A DNA stretch of 60,741 bases from Acinetobacter ihumii (GTDB lineage Bacteria > Pseudomonadota > Gammaproteobacteria > Pseudomonadales > Moraxellaceae), in assembly GCF_900625095.1 (NCBI RefSeq), contig NZ_LR130760.1:1-60741 (forward strand), read 5' to 3'. Numbering within the stretch: position 1 is the first letter of the stretch; every line of letters begins with the position of its first letter. Shown here piece after piece: positions 35,000 through 44,698 of this stretch. The notes below the pieces were generated by a model, which saw only the letters and a program-made list of their open reading frames with translations, did no database searches and was not told where the DNA came from. A program made the position numbers and the translations under genes.

Positions 35000-35176
35000 T
35001 TATTCATCAATCTGATCATGCAGTTTTTTGATAAACTCTATAAGCTTTTCTTTACTTGCATCATTAATTGCAACTAAACCAGTACTTGCTGCATTATTTA
35101 AAACCGCTACTGTTATATCGCTTTTCGCTTTGATTTTCGCACTTTCAACCACCGCATCATATTCAATATTATTCAT
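35000..35176 (-). CDS. Small hypothetical phage protein, 58 residues
   Basis: The frame starts at ATG 35176 (MNNIEYDAVVESAKIKAKSD) and ends HDQIDE, closely followed by a terminator. It is helical and charged. Function unknown. ATG 35182 is an alternative start. Confidence 0.5.
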   Translation of the reverse strand: MNNIEYDAVVESAKIKAKSDITVAVLNNAASTGLVAINDASKEKLIEFIKKLHDQIDE

Positions 35177-35248
35177 TACCATTTGTTAGTTTCTCATTTT
35201 ATAAAGTGAGAGACATTAATAATATGAAATCAGCAACTATTCAAGCAC

Positions 35249-35701
35249 CTACTTAAGATCATCAGGCGTTTCCAAATAACACCCGTTTTTATTACAGAAA
35301 GCATGAATGTCGTTTAAGTATTCGGTTAATTGAACTGTACTTGCGTCTGTAGTGCTCATTAGCTCACATAGGCCACTTGCTACATCTTGGTAGAGAGGAT
35401 GCTTAGAATCTTTCAACTCTCTTACAGCCTTGAATGTTTTCTTGTATTGGCCAACGTCATCGCAATCATAGATTTTTGCTAAGAAGTTTTTCTTAAAGAA
35501 CAGATGCTCGTAATCTTTATCTTTACCTTGACGTTTAGCCCATTGATTAAGCCACATCCAGTACAAACGGTTTTGAGCCTTCGAACGATCTTTCTCTTGT
35601 GGTGCGATCAATACAACTAACGGCTTCCCTTCATTCGCTGCCTTAGCATGATTCACATTAAGAAAGTTAGTTACTGGTGAAATGTCGCAATAAAAAACCA
35701 C
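35249..35701 (-). CDS. NinB-like phage recombination protein
   Basis: The 150-residue frame contains the NinB/Orf-type core (KDRSKAQNRLYWMWLNQWAK, RQGKDKDYEHLFFKKNFLAK, CELMSTTDASTVQLTEYLND, IHAFCNKNGCYLETPDD). NinB acts as a single-stranded DNA-binding recombination mediator. The frame opens with a GTG that lies inside a terminator-like hairpin (35694-35712), so the true start is uncertain. It may be a downstream GTG, or the gene may have lost its original 5' end. Confidence 0.7.
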   Translation of the reverse strand: MVFYCDISPVTNFLNVNHAKAANEGKPLVVLIAPQEKDRSKAQNRLYWMWLNQWAKRQGKDKDYEHLFFKKNFLAKIYDCDDVGQYKKTFKAVRELKDSKHPLYQDVASGLCELMSTTDASTVQLTEYLNDIHAFCNKNGCYLETPDDLK

Positions 35702-35712
35702 CCGTGGGTGGC
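35694..35712 (-). terminator. Hairpin at the start of the NinB-like frame
   Basis: CCACCC and GGGTGG arms (35698-35711) with an A-tract to the left, a U-run on the minus strand. It may end transcription from the three-gene recombinase operon upstream. Confidence 0.6.
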
Positions 35713-35892
35713 TTGATTTTTTTTGATAAATTAATCAACAGCTCAAAAATGGGTAACTGTCAGATCGAGTTTGGACTACAACACTTTAGCTCATCGATTT
35801 ACCAAAGCGCTAATCTTCACACTATTGTTTAAAATCCAGTAATCAAACTGTGATGCTAAAACTTTTAAATTCTCCTTTTTAAGCTGCTTAGG

Positions 35893-38800
35893 CTATTTTA
35901 ACCAAAGTTCATCTTCTTGCATGATTTTTAACATTAAATTAAATATAACCAGTAGAGTAACATTTTTTTTATTATGGCCAACAACTCTTTGAAAACTAAA
36001 TTTAACTGTTCTCTCAAGCACTTCCAGATTGACTGGATAATTCTGTTTGTCTAAATTTAGGTGATCTCCAATAATTGGCTCTATACCAGCAATAAAATTA
36101 GCAATTTGTTGCTCATCATCTTTCTTTATGCATTGAAAATGTAGAAAGTTTTTACGTAATTTTCCAAATAATAATAATACCTTAAGTGCATTGACCACGT
36201 TCAACTCTTTAGGTATATCTTTCCCCTTATCATGTTGGTTATGCAAATCAAGGAGAGGAATTATTTCATCAGAACGTTTCAGTTTCTTAGCTTTGTCGTA
36301 AAGCTCATCAAACCAACCCCCATCTAAATTTTTATTACTAACATATTTCGTTTTTAAATTAAAATTTTTGGGGTCCATCCATTTAGTGCTCATAAATTGA
36401 CATCGCTGCATCCATTCTTGTGCTTGAATATCTTCGCTTGAACGGCCATCTCTTAAACTTATCAAACGTTGAAAAGGCGTCAGAGTACTCTTCTCGATAC
36501 TAAACTTCTTTTCTTGTCGACCAGCAATCATAACTGGCTGTGTTTGCTGATAAGAGTTAAACCATTTCTGCTGCTGAGTATAACGATTTAAGTTTATGTA
36601 CTCTGTACTTGAATTCACTGGACCAAAACACTGTTCTAGGACTTTTTTTGAAATGATACACGGCGAATTGTAAATTCGATCGACTGCTAATAAATCCAAA
36701 ACATGAAGATAATTTGAAGCCGTTTGTTCAATACTGCTATGCCCCATCCAAGAGGCAAGCATCTGCCATTTATGTTGAATAATCTCTTCATGAGCACGTG
36801 CTTTAACACCAAACAATAAATCACGCATCTTTTTTGCTTTTACCCAAGGACAATCTGTATATGTTTTAATCATTTCTTTTGAGCCCAGCAAAGTTATTGC
36901 TAGATAGTTAGCAGCACTGTGGCGCAACGTATGAAAACTAAAGCCATGATGCATACCTAATATTTGGTTAAACAACTCTACTGTAATTTTGCTGATACAT
37001 TGATCAGTTAATATACGATGATTAACACTAAAAAGTAGATCATCCTGCTGATTAAACAAATATTGTTCATAACGATGTTGTATGTAATGTTGTACTACTA
37101 AAAACTCATGTTCTGACAAGGCAATTTTCAATGGTATTTGACGATTTGCACTTTGCGTTTTCAGACGGCGATATGAATTGTTCTGAATATGAAGCGTGAT
37201 ATTATTAAAAGCTGTATTTTCTTTTTCTTTATAAAGTAACTCTGGGCAAATAATATCTTGTATTTTAAGACAACGAACTTCATTTAATCGAAGTCCAGTT
37301 CTATAACTTAGTAAATACATCAGCTTTAGACAACTCAGATGATCGACCCACTCTGATGCCGTTGGCTCTTGGCTTAAATTTTCTAGTTTTTCCAATAATT
37401 TGCCAAATAGCAAAGGACTCACTAGCCGTGCATTGCAAATTTGTAAATGCTTAAAACTTGAATTCTGTAACACCAATACCCCTGGAGCATCATAATTCTC
37501 TATACAGAATTGATGAAAATCTTTTAGGCGACCAAAACGGTATTCTGCGCTTTGGTGCATCTTACGAGAGGTTTTTCCTTTCACCGAATCTCGTTGAACT
37601 GCTTTTTCATCACGTTCACTGCTGTATTTCAATAGCTGCCGATATAAATCCTCATAGTCATATATGGATTGTTGCTTTAAATCTAATTTATTGAGCCAAA
37701 TCTCAAATATAAATTCTTTGCCAAACGATCCTAAGTAGCTTTCAATAGTTGATAATTGAAGCCCTCGTTTTTTTAAATGCATTAACCAGTGAATTAAGCG
37801 TAGTTGAGCATCAATTAAAGACTTTTCCTCCGTATTAGCATCAACTATCTTCTCCTCTAACACCCTTCTAGTTTCTTGCCAAAAACGTAGCGTGCGTTCT
37901 TCTTTATTCCTCTTTTTATCTAAACGCTCAACTTTTTGACCTTTACGTTTCTTTTGACCAAACAACATCAACTCATACGGAATCGTTTGTAATTTGCTTT
38001 GAGCAGTCGGAACTTCCGGATGTAACTGCTCTTGTTCAAAATGAATAGGGCGACTCTCTTGTTCTGTGACTTGATTGTAATCATTATTCCACAGCAATCT
38101 AAATTCGGATGGCCTTAAAGCGACAGTATTAATCTCTTGCTGAAGCACATTACTCAAAAATATATCTAGGCTAAGGTTTGGATTAAATTCGAGTACCATT
38201 TGCACATCATTAAATGCACGAAATCCACGGCGTTTAATTTGATATTGCAGATCCCCAAGACTTTTTTTCCTGCCTATCTTACTCAAGCTTTCTAAAATAC
38301 AATCTTCAACTGAATGTTGCAGACGAAATTCTTTCTGAGTGGCTTTCAACTTTTTTAAATATTGTAAAATGAACTGCGCATATGGGTTAAAAAAAACATG
38401 TTTCCATTTGTACAACTTTCCCTGTTCTACATCGTTGCCATATTGAGAGTTTTCAACACGATAATGTAGTAACAATGGATTAGTGATCTTTTGATAATCA
38501 GAATGGTATAACCGAAAACAATTCAGATCTGTACCAAGCTCAATGGCATCCTGCAATTGTTTCTGAATAGTAATCAAATGCTGTTCATCTGCACAGCCTG
38601 AAATATATATAAAACTTAAGCATAAATTTCCCCATAAGTACTTCGGTTCATCCCAATATTCAAATGAATCTTGCCAATACTGCCTTAATTCCTTGACTAC
38701 CAGAATATGTAGATGCCCGTGTTTTAATCGTGACTCTGTACTCTCAATTTTTCTAGGCAGTACGATCCGTTTCGTATGTGGATTTAGCTTAATTCTGTAT

Positions 38801-39093
38801 GATTTTTTATCTACATTCTGGTTGAATTGCCTCCTTCTTTTATTAAATTCATCTTCAGTAAATTGCATCAGTTTTGATTGTTCGTCTCGGCTCAACTTTT
38901 GACTCAAATAATCAACACTATCTTTAATGTCATGCCATTTTTCAGCGATCTGCTGATCAAGTTTTTGCTGCATGTCTTTCGTCAATACTTCAGGTGAAGA
39001 AGGCTGTCTATCTAGCGACTTTTTCACCAATTTATGAATATCAACAAATAGATCATCTAGTTGCGGTTTTATTAGTTCTTTGATTTTTTGCAT
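35893..39093 (-). CDS. Very large tyrosine recombinase (third gene of a recombinase trio)
   Basis: This 1066-residue protein carries a tyrosine recombinase catalytic domain in its second half (about 590-800). Active-site Arg is in LSYRTGLRLNEVRCLKIQD, His-Arg in FHTLRHSAANYL, and the final His and Tyr in ASWMGHSSIEQTASNYLHVL. Ahead of it are a long basic N-terminal region (QKKRKGQKVERLDKKRNKEE) and a SAM-like core-binding part. About 260 residues follow the catalytic tyrosine, which is unusual. It starts 4 bp after the 781-residue gene and is the last gene of a three-gene unit. The layout recalls recombinase-trio mobile elements such as the Gamma-Mobile-Trio (GmtXYZ), but family membership is not proven here. 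It is probably the active DNA strand-exchange enzyme. Confidence 0.8.
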   Translation of the reverse strand: MQKIKELIKPQLDDLFVDIHKLVKKSLDRQPSSPEVLTKDMQQKLDQQIAEKWHDIKDSVDYLSQKLSRDEQSKLMQFTEDEFNKRRRQFNQNVDKKSYRIKLNPHTKRIVLPRKIESTESRLKHGHLHILVVKELRQYWQDSFEYWDEPKYLWGNLCLSFIYISGCADEQHLITIQKQLQDAIELGTDLNCFRLYHSDYQKITNPLLLHYRVENSQYGNDVEQGKLYKWKHVFFNPYAQFILQYLKKLKATQKEFRLQHSVEDCILESLSKIGRKKSLGDLQYQIKRRGFRAFNDVQMVLEFNPNLSLDIFLSNVLQQEINTVALRPSEFRLLWNNDYNQVTEQESRPIHFEQEQLHPEVPTAQSKLQTIPYELMLFGQKKRKGQKVERLDKKRNKEERTLRFWQETRRVLEEKIVDANTEEKSLIDAQLRLIHWLMHLKKRGLQLSTIESYLGSFGKEFIFEIWLNKLDLKQQSIYDYEDLYRQLLKYSSERDEKAVQRDSVKGKTSRKMHQSAEYRFGRLKDFHQFCIENYDAPGVLVLQNSSFKHLQICNARLVSPLLFGKLLEKLENLSQEPTASEWVDHLSCLKLMYLLSYRTGLRLNEVRCLKIQDIICPELLYKEKENTAFNNITLHIQNNSYRRLKTQSANRQIPLKIALSEHEFLVVQHYIQHRYEQYLFNQQDDLLFSVNHRILTDQCISKITVELFNQILGMHHGFSFHTLRHSAANYLAITLLGSKEMIKTYTDCPWVKAKKMRDLLFGVKARAHEEIIQHKWQMLASWMGHSSIEQTASNYLHVLDLLAVDRIYNSPCIISKKVLEQCFGPVNSSTEYINLNRYTQQQKWFNSYQQTQPVMIAGRQEKKFSIEKSTLTPFQRLISLRDGRSSEDIQAQEWMQRCQFMSTKWMDPKNFNLKTKYVSNKNLDGGWFDELYDKAKKLKRSDEIIPLLDLHNQHDKGKDIPKELNVVNALKVLLLFGKLRKNFLHFQCIKKDDEQQIANFIAGIEPIIGDHLNLDKQNYPVNLEVLERTVKFSFQRVVGHNKKNVTLLVIFNLMLKIMQEDELWLK

Positions 39094-39097
39094 ACAA

Positions 39098-41443
39098 CTA
39101 TTTTCGCTCTAAGTGTTTAATCGATAAAAATTTGACATTATCTTGCAATTGCTGGCGGGCTTGCTGTACATAGACATTCGGAATAAGTGAAGAATGCGGA
39201 TGAAAAGCCTCTCGGTCACGTTGGTCATGACCATAAAGAGCCTGTATTAAATGGAATGCTAAAGCAGTTTTTTCTTCTTTTTTTTCTTCTTTTTCTTCTG
39301 CATACATCAAAAAATTCATATCAAAATGACGTAACCAATTCGAATACATATTCTTTGGAAAGATTCCTTCCATATATAAATTTACCCAGTTTCGAGATAA
39401 AGGGATTAACTTAATTTTTCTGCTCTGCCACTCTTTGACAGTTATCGGCAAGATATCTTTACTATCAATGACCTTGCCAAAAAGATCATTTACAGTAATT
39501 TTCTTTGCAAAGACTTGTCTAAAAAACGAACCGTACGCTTCAATAATTTGTTCTAAAAAGACTGTGTAATTTTGCAGTGTTTTTATGAAAAAATCAGATA
39601 ATGGGATAAAACGACCATCTTTTCTTGCTTTACTATTTCTTTTATCGTTTACATATAAAAGCTTAAGCTCAACACAATAATCATCCAAATTCCCCAACAG
39701 ATTTTTTTTAGGCCGACTTGCCAAACTCAACAAGCTGATATGCCACATCCAACATGCGTATGCATTCAGTTGATTAATGATATGTTGATCTTTTTGAATA
39801 TTTTCTTGGCAATGTTTATGTAAAAAAGCAAATTGCTCTTTCACAAAACTGGGTTCAAGTGCCAGTTGGCTCCCTATCCTTCCTAGAGCTAAGGCAGATT
39901 GCACTTTGAATTGTTGTCGCAATATTTTGAGTTCTTCAGTAAATTGCGAGGAATGTGTAAGTGCTGTTTCTACAAAGGCTAGATATGTGCTACTGAGTTG
40001 AGCTTTCGGTAGCCCTCCATAATAGATACCAGGCATGTGATGCTGACTATCCCGCCCAGCAATTACATGAGCTAGATATTCATTATATGTTTCATAATAT
40101 ATATGAAAATATAATTGAGCCTGCAGTTTTTCAACAGTGATCGAACCTACAAACCGATTATCAAGCCAATTCTTAAGTTTTGTATTAATGTCTGTTGAAG
40201 AAATTATTGGATTCGATGCTTGTTCTATATAGTCAAACCAAGCAGAAGGTAAATGTAGTTGATGTGTCATCACTTCATTCCATCGCTCATCATTTAAGCT
40301 CTTAATCTTCTGCTCTGTAATTTTAAGATTTAATTTGAGTAAATATTCGCGACGTCTACTTGAACCATTTTGGATCAAAATTCCATCTTGAATAAGCTCG
40401 TTAAAATCCATCAGTGCGACGGGTGATAATCCCGTCAAAAGTGACAATAAACATGCTGCAGCGATTGCAGCATCATTCCAGTCCCTATTTAACTCAGTTC
40501 TCAACACATAAACAATTTGCTTCAGTATATCTGGCGCCAAATAATGTGGATTTGTAATAAATGGCGCATGACGGCGTTGGCGATGCCGCGTGTAATACGC
40601 AGCATAATCACTAATTAAATGATTAAAATTTTTAGTTTTTTCATCTTCAGAGTATAATTCTACTTCAGTGTCCAATAACTCAATTTCACGATCTTCATCT
40701 TTGTGAAGAGAGGCATCATAAAAACTGATCTTTGCGTTATGTCCGATATCTTCATGCTTACCTGATTTTATTTCACGAAATTTTTTGAGTTCATTTTCAG
40801 TTGGCCATTTCAAAACTTTGCTTTTTTTTGACTTACGCTGACGATGAACTACACGACGATCATCTAGTCTTTTAAAAATTATTAATAGAGCCGATAAATA
40901 CTCTATGGCTTGTACTTGTTTGAAATCTTTAATATTAAAAAGTTGATTACGATCCTCCTTTTTCAAGTTACGTTCGTACATGACATAGCGATTTAGTAGC
41001 TCACTGCATTCTTGAAATAATTCAGCATGATTAGAATCCAGAACATATCGTGAGACATAGCGAAAGAGATCACAAACATGTTTTTGCTTATTCTCAGCTT
41101 TATCAATTTTTGCAAATTCTTGATACTGCCGATATGTTAAAAAACTCGCTTGCAAAATCAAATAACGTACAGACGACAACTCTTGAGTATTACTAATATT
41201 CGGACATGAAAAATAACTCAAAGCAGCCAAAAAAGAATACTTACCGATCTGTCTGGAGCCTGATATATAGCTATAAATTTGTTGTGCTAATTTGTATAGC
41301 GCGTAGACTTCTTTATACAAATCATCTGATAGATCAATAAATTGTGTATTCACAACATCATCATGTAACAGACAATAATCTTTTTGGAATTTTTCTGCTA
41401 AATCTAAAAAGTGCTCTTCTGCGTCAATCTTCGGCATATTCAT
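39098..41443 (-). CDS. Large recombinase-like partner protein (second gene of the trio)
   Basis: This 781-residue protein resembles a tyrosine recombinase that has lost its active site. The segment AAACLLSLLTGLSPVALMDF matches the box that normally holds the first catalytic Arg, here replaced (TGLSP). A later block (YNEYLAHVIAGRDSQHHMPG, IYYGGL) takes the place of the HxxR and tyrosine boxes with some hydrophobic spacing kept. The rest is basic and helical (VVHRQRKSKKSKVLKW). It lies 6 bp after the 154-residue gene and 4 bp before the 1066-residue gene. A structural or DNA-binding partner for the active enzyme is inferred. Confidence 0.65.
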   Translation of the reverse strand: MNMPKIDAEEHFLDLAEKFQKDYCLLHDDVVNTQFIDLSDDLYKEVYALYKLAQQIYSYISGSRQIGKYSFLAALSYFSCPNISNTQELSSVRYLILQASFLTYRQYQEFAKIDKAENKQKHVCDLFRYVSRYVLDSNHAELFQECSELLNRYVMYERNLKKEDRNQLFNIKDFKQVQAIEYLSALLIIFKRLDDRRVVHRQRKSKKSKVLKWPTENELKKFREIKSGKHEDIGHNAKISFYDASLHKDEDREIELLDTEVELYSEDEKTKNFNHLISDYAAYYTRHRQRRHAPFITNPHYLAPDILKQIVYVLRTELNRDWNDAAIAAACLLSLLTGLSPVALMDFNELIQDGILIQNGSSRRREYLLKLNLKITEQKIKSLNDERWNEVMTHQLHLPSAWFDYIEQASNPIISSTDINTKLKNWLDNRFVGSITVEKLQAQLYFHIYYETYNEYLAHVIAGRDSQHHMPGIYYGGLPKAQLSSTYLAFVETALTHSSQFTEELKILRQQFKVQSALALGRIGSQLALEPSFVKEQFAFLHKHCQENIQKDQHIINQLNAYACWMWHISLLSLASRPKKNLLGNLDDYCVELKLLYVNDKRNSKARKDGRFIPLSDFFIKTLQNYTVFLEQIIEAYGSFFRQVFAKKITVNDLFGKVIDSKDILPITVKEWQSRKIKLIPLSRNWVNLYMEGIFPKNMYSNWLRHFDMNFLMYAEEKEEKKEEKTALAFHLIQALYGHDQRDREAFHPHSSLIPNVYVQQARQQLQDNVKFLSIKHLERK

Positions 41444-41449
41444 TTTCGC

Positions 41450-41914
41450 TTAATTTTTTATCACATTGCATTGTCTAAATTCATTACGATCTAAACAATT
41501 TTGTAAAAGTTGATCTTTTATTGAATTCTTTGTTAGCTTAAAAAATCGAGCAAAAAATTTAGCATCCAGCTCTTTCTGAGCTTTCCTTTCAAAGCACAAG
41601 TGTTGCTGTGATTTTTCGATAAAATCATCAAGATTATGTATCAACTGTAAGATTGCAACATAATTAGAATGCACACGTAAGCCAGGCTCCGTTTGCATCA
41701 ATAGCAAGATTTTTTGCCAAATTTTGACGTAGATTGCTTTGAACTTTGCTTGTACTACGGCTTTCTGACTCTGTTTAATCTTTTTGATTTTCAGTAATTC
41801 TGAGTTGATTTTTACTATCTCAAGTTGAACATTTTTTCGACCAAAGCAAAAGGGCATTATAAATTGCCCCATAAAAATCTCTATATTTTTTACTAAATAG
41901 TCAAATTTTAACAT
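41450..41914 (-). CDS. Small basic protein (first gene of the trio)
   Basis: This 154-residue, lysine-rich protein (VKINSELLKIKKIKQSQKAV, VQAKFKAIYVKIWQKILLLM) is mostly helical and has no recognised domain. It heads the tightly packed three-gene unit, and by position it may be the DNA-binding accessory subunit (GmtX-like in the Gamma-Mobile-Trio comparison). There is no clear signal peptide. Start 41914 has only a weak ribosome binding site. Confidence 0.6.
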   Translation of the reverse strand: MLKFDYLVKNIEIFMGQFIMPFCFGRKNVQLEIVKINSELLKIKKIKQSQKAVVQAKFKAIYVKIWQKILLLMQTEPGLRVHSNYVAILQLIHNLDDFIEKSQQHLCFERKAQKELDAKFFARFFKLTKNSIKDQLLQNCLDRNEFRQCNVIKN

Positions 41915-42034
41915 TTTTATCGATATAAAAAATGAGCATATCTTTGTATATGAAAATTCATTTAATTAATCAATCAAATCTTCTTAAAATTACAATTCTC
42001 AACAAATACATACGGTTTGCTTATCTAGGACGGT

Positions 42035-42526
42035 CTAAATTTTAAGAATTCTTCCAATTTTTTTTAGTTTTGTGTTATTAGCATCATAAAGCACAGGAAA
42101 GCTTTTCTTTTCCTTATCAAGTAAGACGCTTTTTTCTAAATTTTGCTCTGTCTCAGGTTTAAGCTGTAACTGTATTTTAATGTTAACCCCACCATACACC
42201 CCACTTTCTACTATATATGTGGCGTTGAATAAGTAAGGATTCCTTTTGATTCTCATCAAATTAAAATCTATTTTTTCTTCTGTAACATGATCCCCTGGAT
42301 ACATACCTAAGGTTTTTCGAACCTGATCTGTAAGTTTATGATTATAAGCATCATCTTGTGTTGGGTTAAGGATCTCTATTCTTAATTCATCAATTCGACC
42401 ACTCGTAGTTTCTAATAATGCATTTTCTGCTTGAGCAATACTTGGGAACAAACAAGTAGAAGCCATAACTATAATTAAGCCATTAATAAGAAGAGATTTT
42501 TTTCCTAACCCACCTTTAGACATCAT
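42035..42526 (-). CDS. Secreted POTRA-like protein, possibly truncated
   Basis: ATG 42526 follows CAGGATACAGC. The 163-residue product has a signal peptide ending at SIAQA. It is followed by a segment like a POTRA domain of TpsB/BamA-type outer membrane proteins (IDELRIEILNPTQDDAYNHK, GMYPGDHVTEEKIDFNLMRI, IESGVYGGVNIKIQLQL-like strands). No beta-barrel follows, and the protein ends with NNTKLKKIGRILKI. The 3' end sequence recurs at 44650-44690 and 46265-46305, so this C-terminus may have been acquired by recombination. Function unknown. Confidence 0.55.
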   Translation of the reverse strand: MMSKGGLGKKSLLINGLIIVMASTCLFPSIAQAENALLETTSGRIDELRIEILNPTQDDAYNHKLTDQVRKTLGMYPGDHVTEEKIDFNLMRIKRNPYLFNATYIVESGVYGGVNIKIQLQLKPETEQNLEKSVLLDKEKKSFPVLYDANNTKLKKIGRILKI

Positions 42527-42710
42527 GGCTGTATCCTGATAAGAAGTTATAAAACGCAGATTCAAATCCCAAGTGCAACACATTTGTAGTTAGTAGAAAA
42601 AATTAGGTGTATTCATAGAATCATTAGACTTTTTCAACTCGCAATTGGAAAGCACACGGCAATACCCCCATTTTTAATTGAATTAATGGGTAGAAAATCT
42701 AAAGCCCTTG

Positions 42711-43527
42711 TTATTGTTTAAAAATAGGTGGACAACCATTTACTGACATATGAGGTCGTTCATGATTATAAAAGTACTGCTAGTCAGTTGTATAGTCCTG
42801 CACCTCGCTCAGATCTCGAAATAAATACTGATTTAGACACTCCTAACATACTGATTAAATCGCTCAAAATATGCATTTTGCTGTGGATTGCCTGGTTGAC
42901 TAAATACATGCTCAAGACCATGCTGATCACACCACTTTTCCATCAGCTCACTTATATACTCTGGGCCGTTGTCGGTTCTAATGCGTTTAGGTTTGCCTCG
43001 CCATTCAATGAGCTGATCAAGTGCTCTCAGCACACGTTCTGCTGGCAATGAAAAGTCAATCAACATATCCAATGACTCGCGATTATAGTCATCAATCACG
43101 TTGTGAACTCGATAACTACGTACATCACTGAGTTGATCATGCATAAAGTCCATTGACCATGATTCATTCTTAGCTGTCGGTACTGCAAGGGGTTCTGGCT
43201 GTTCTCGTTTAAGCCGCTTATTAGACTTGATTCTTAAATTAAGCTCAAGCTCCTTATAAATGCGATAGACACGTTTATGATTCCACTGATAGTTTTTGAT
43301 ATTACGTAGATACAAAAAGCAGAGTTTGAAGCCCCAAGTCTTATGTTCATTGGTCAGTTTAATCAGCCAATCTGCGATTTGAATATTCTCCTGATCCAAA
43401 CGAGCTTTATAGCGATAACACGTTTGACTGACTTTAAAAATTAAGCAGGCCATGCTGATTGAAATCTTAAATTGCTCAATAGCTTGCTGAGCAAGTGACT
43501 TTCGCTGAACAGGCCTTAAAACTTTTT
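42711..43527 (-). pseudogene. IS3-family OrfB transposase, frameshifted
   Basis: OrfB is entered from orfA by a -1 shift at an A-rich slippery site near 43520-43527 (VLRPVQRKSLAQQAIEQFKI). It shows the HTH_21 part (NEHKTWGFKLCFLYLRNIKN) and the DDE core (ESWSMDFMHDQLSD, RIRTDNGPEYISELMEKWCD, QPGNPQQNAYFERFNQ). The frame breaks at 42833 (stop). The rest (ECLNQYLFRDLSEVQDYTTD, QYFYNHERPHMSVNGCPPIF) follows in another frame with one further stop. Confidence 0.85.
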
Positions 43528-43782
43528 TAAAAGTGCATCTTGCAAGATGTCTGACTTTAGCCGCTCATCAGCATAAATGCGTTTTAAACGGGCATTTTCA
43601 GCCTCAAGTTCTTTAAGCCGCGTCATCATTGAAAGATCCATGCCGCCATATTTTGACTTCCACTTGTAGAATGTAGCAGAGCTCATACCATGTTCGCGGC
43701 ACAAGTTCGGTATGGGTGTTCCTGCTTCAGCTTGCTTCAAGATACTCATGATCAAGCTGTCTGAATACTTAGATGTTTTCAT
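43516..43782 (-). CDS. IS3-family OrfA
   Basis: This 88-residue protein has the HTH_Tnp_1 fold (YSDSLIMSILKQAEAGTPIP, NLCREHGMSSATFYKWKSKY) and the leucine-zipper tail (LKELEAENARLKRIYADERL). It is complete and ends at the frameshift site that links it to OrfB. It would bind the IS ends, but the OrfB partner is damaged. Confidence 0.88.
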   Translation of the reverse strand: MKTSKYSDSLIMSILKQAEAGTPIPNLCREHGMSSATFYKWKSKYGGMDLSMMTRLKELEAENARLKRIYADERLKSDILQDALLKKF

Positions 43783-43852
43783 AGAAAATCTTCTTAAATC
43801 AAGGTTATTCGATTTTCTACTTTTAAACGCAATTATTTTTAGGGGGGATTAC

Positions 43853-43962
43853 CGGCTGGATCCGTATGCCTATTTAAATGATGTGCTGTAAAGACTGCCG
43901 ACACAAAAAGTGACCCAAATTGAGGAATTGCTGCCGCACTGTTGGAAACCTAAATCGAATTA
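43853..43962 (+). pseudogene. IS66-family TnpC tail
   Basis: The plus strand reads RLDPYAYLNDVL, then a stop in frame, then RLPTQKVTQIEELLPHCWKP. This is the C-terminus of an IS66 transposase with one nonsense change. Confidence 0.8.
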
Positions 43963-44697
43963 AAAATTAGTATGGGATTCAGCGGACGCTTACATCCAAA
44001 TGTTCTCTTTTGCAATAAAGCAGCCTCTTCTGCTTTTCCTGAACCAACGAACTATGTCATTGATTTGATTCAATCGACACCAGTGATGCTGAATCAAATC
44101 CCCAAAGAAGGGATTAAATGCAAGAAATGTGGTAAGAAAAATAGAGGATGGAAGTTATTATCCATCTAATTGGAACCAGCCCATGAGTTGAGATCAGTTA
44201 AGTAAGTATCATTTTAAGTATAAGAGAAGGATGGCTCATCTCACTTCTCCGAATAACAACGCTATGCTTTTCAACCCAAGTTAGATATTGGCAACTACAT
44301 TTCATTCTTCATCATGCTAGTCTTATAGTATGTAGACAATTACTACATCATTTGCATTCAATGCTCAATACAGCCTGTCAGCAGAACCGCAGCGATACTT
44401 TTTCCCATGCATACATGTAGTGTTTAAATACATTCATTTTTCAATGATCCTCTGCCGTTTATCACATTTATGGTCGATCTTTAACCTTGTGAAAAATGCA
44501 CATACCGATCCCTTCAAACTGTCAAAGTTATGTATACATGACATTTAAAGAAAATTATCTGATCAATTTTTTTAGGTGAAATTCTTAAGAAAAAATTTAT
44601 TATTATTCATAACATCACTAACAGCCACATAAAAACAATAATTTAATAAATTATTCTTCCAATTTTTTTAGATTTAGTGTTATACGCCATACTCCTG
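43963..44697. other. Gene-poor stretch; second half is a diverged repeat
   Basis: No gene is supported. A frame at 43972-44169 is not convincing. From about 44455 to 44698 the sequence is related to 46078-46306 (for example ATGGTCGATCTT, AAAAACAATAA, ATTATTCTTCCA). Confidence 0.5.
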
Positions 44698-44698
44698 A
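44455..44698 (+). repeat. Diverged direct repeat, copy 1
   Basis: About 240 bp shared, with substitutions and small gaps, with 46078-46306. It ends at the TTCTTCCAATTTTTTTAG motif, which also occurs at the end of the gene at 42035. An IS4 relic abuts its right edge. Confidence 0.6.

Larger units (their letters stand above)
42700..43845 (-). mobile_element. IS3-family element, degraded
   Basis: The stretch holds orfA and orfB of an IS3-family element in the usual overlapping order on the minus strand. Boundaries are approximate, and short similar end sequences (AAAAATA followed or preceded by G-runs, near 42719 and 43835) are the likely inverted repeats. orfB is frameshifted, so the element is probably inactive. 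Confidence 0.7.

Noticed and set aside
43972..44169. 65-codon open frame with a CxxC motif
   Set aside because: No ribosome binding site, no recognised family, and it is flanked by IS relics.
44676..44688. TTATACGCCAT resembling a XerC half-site
   Set aside because: Its partner half is missing and the piece is part of a repeated 3' end motif.
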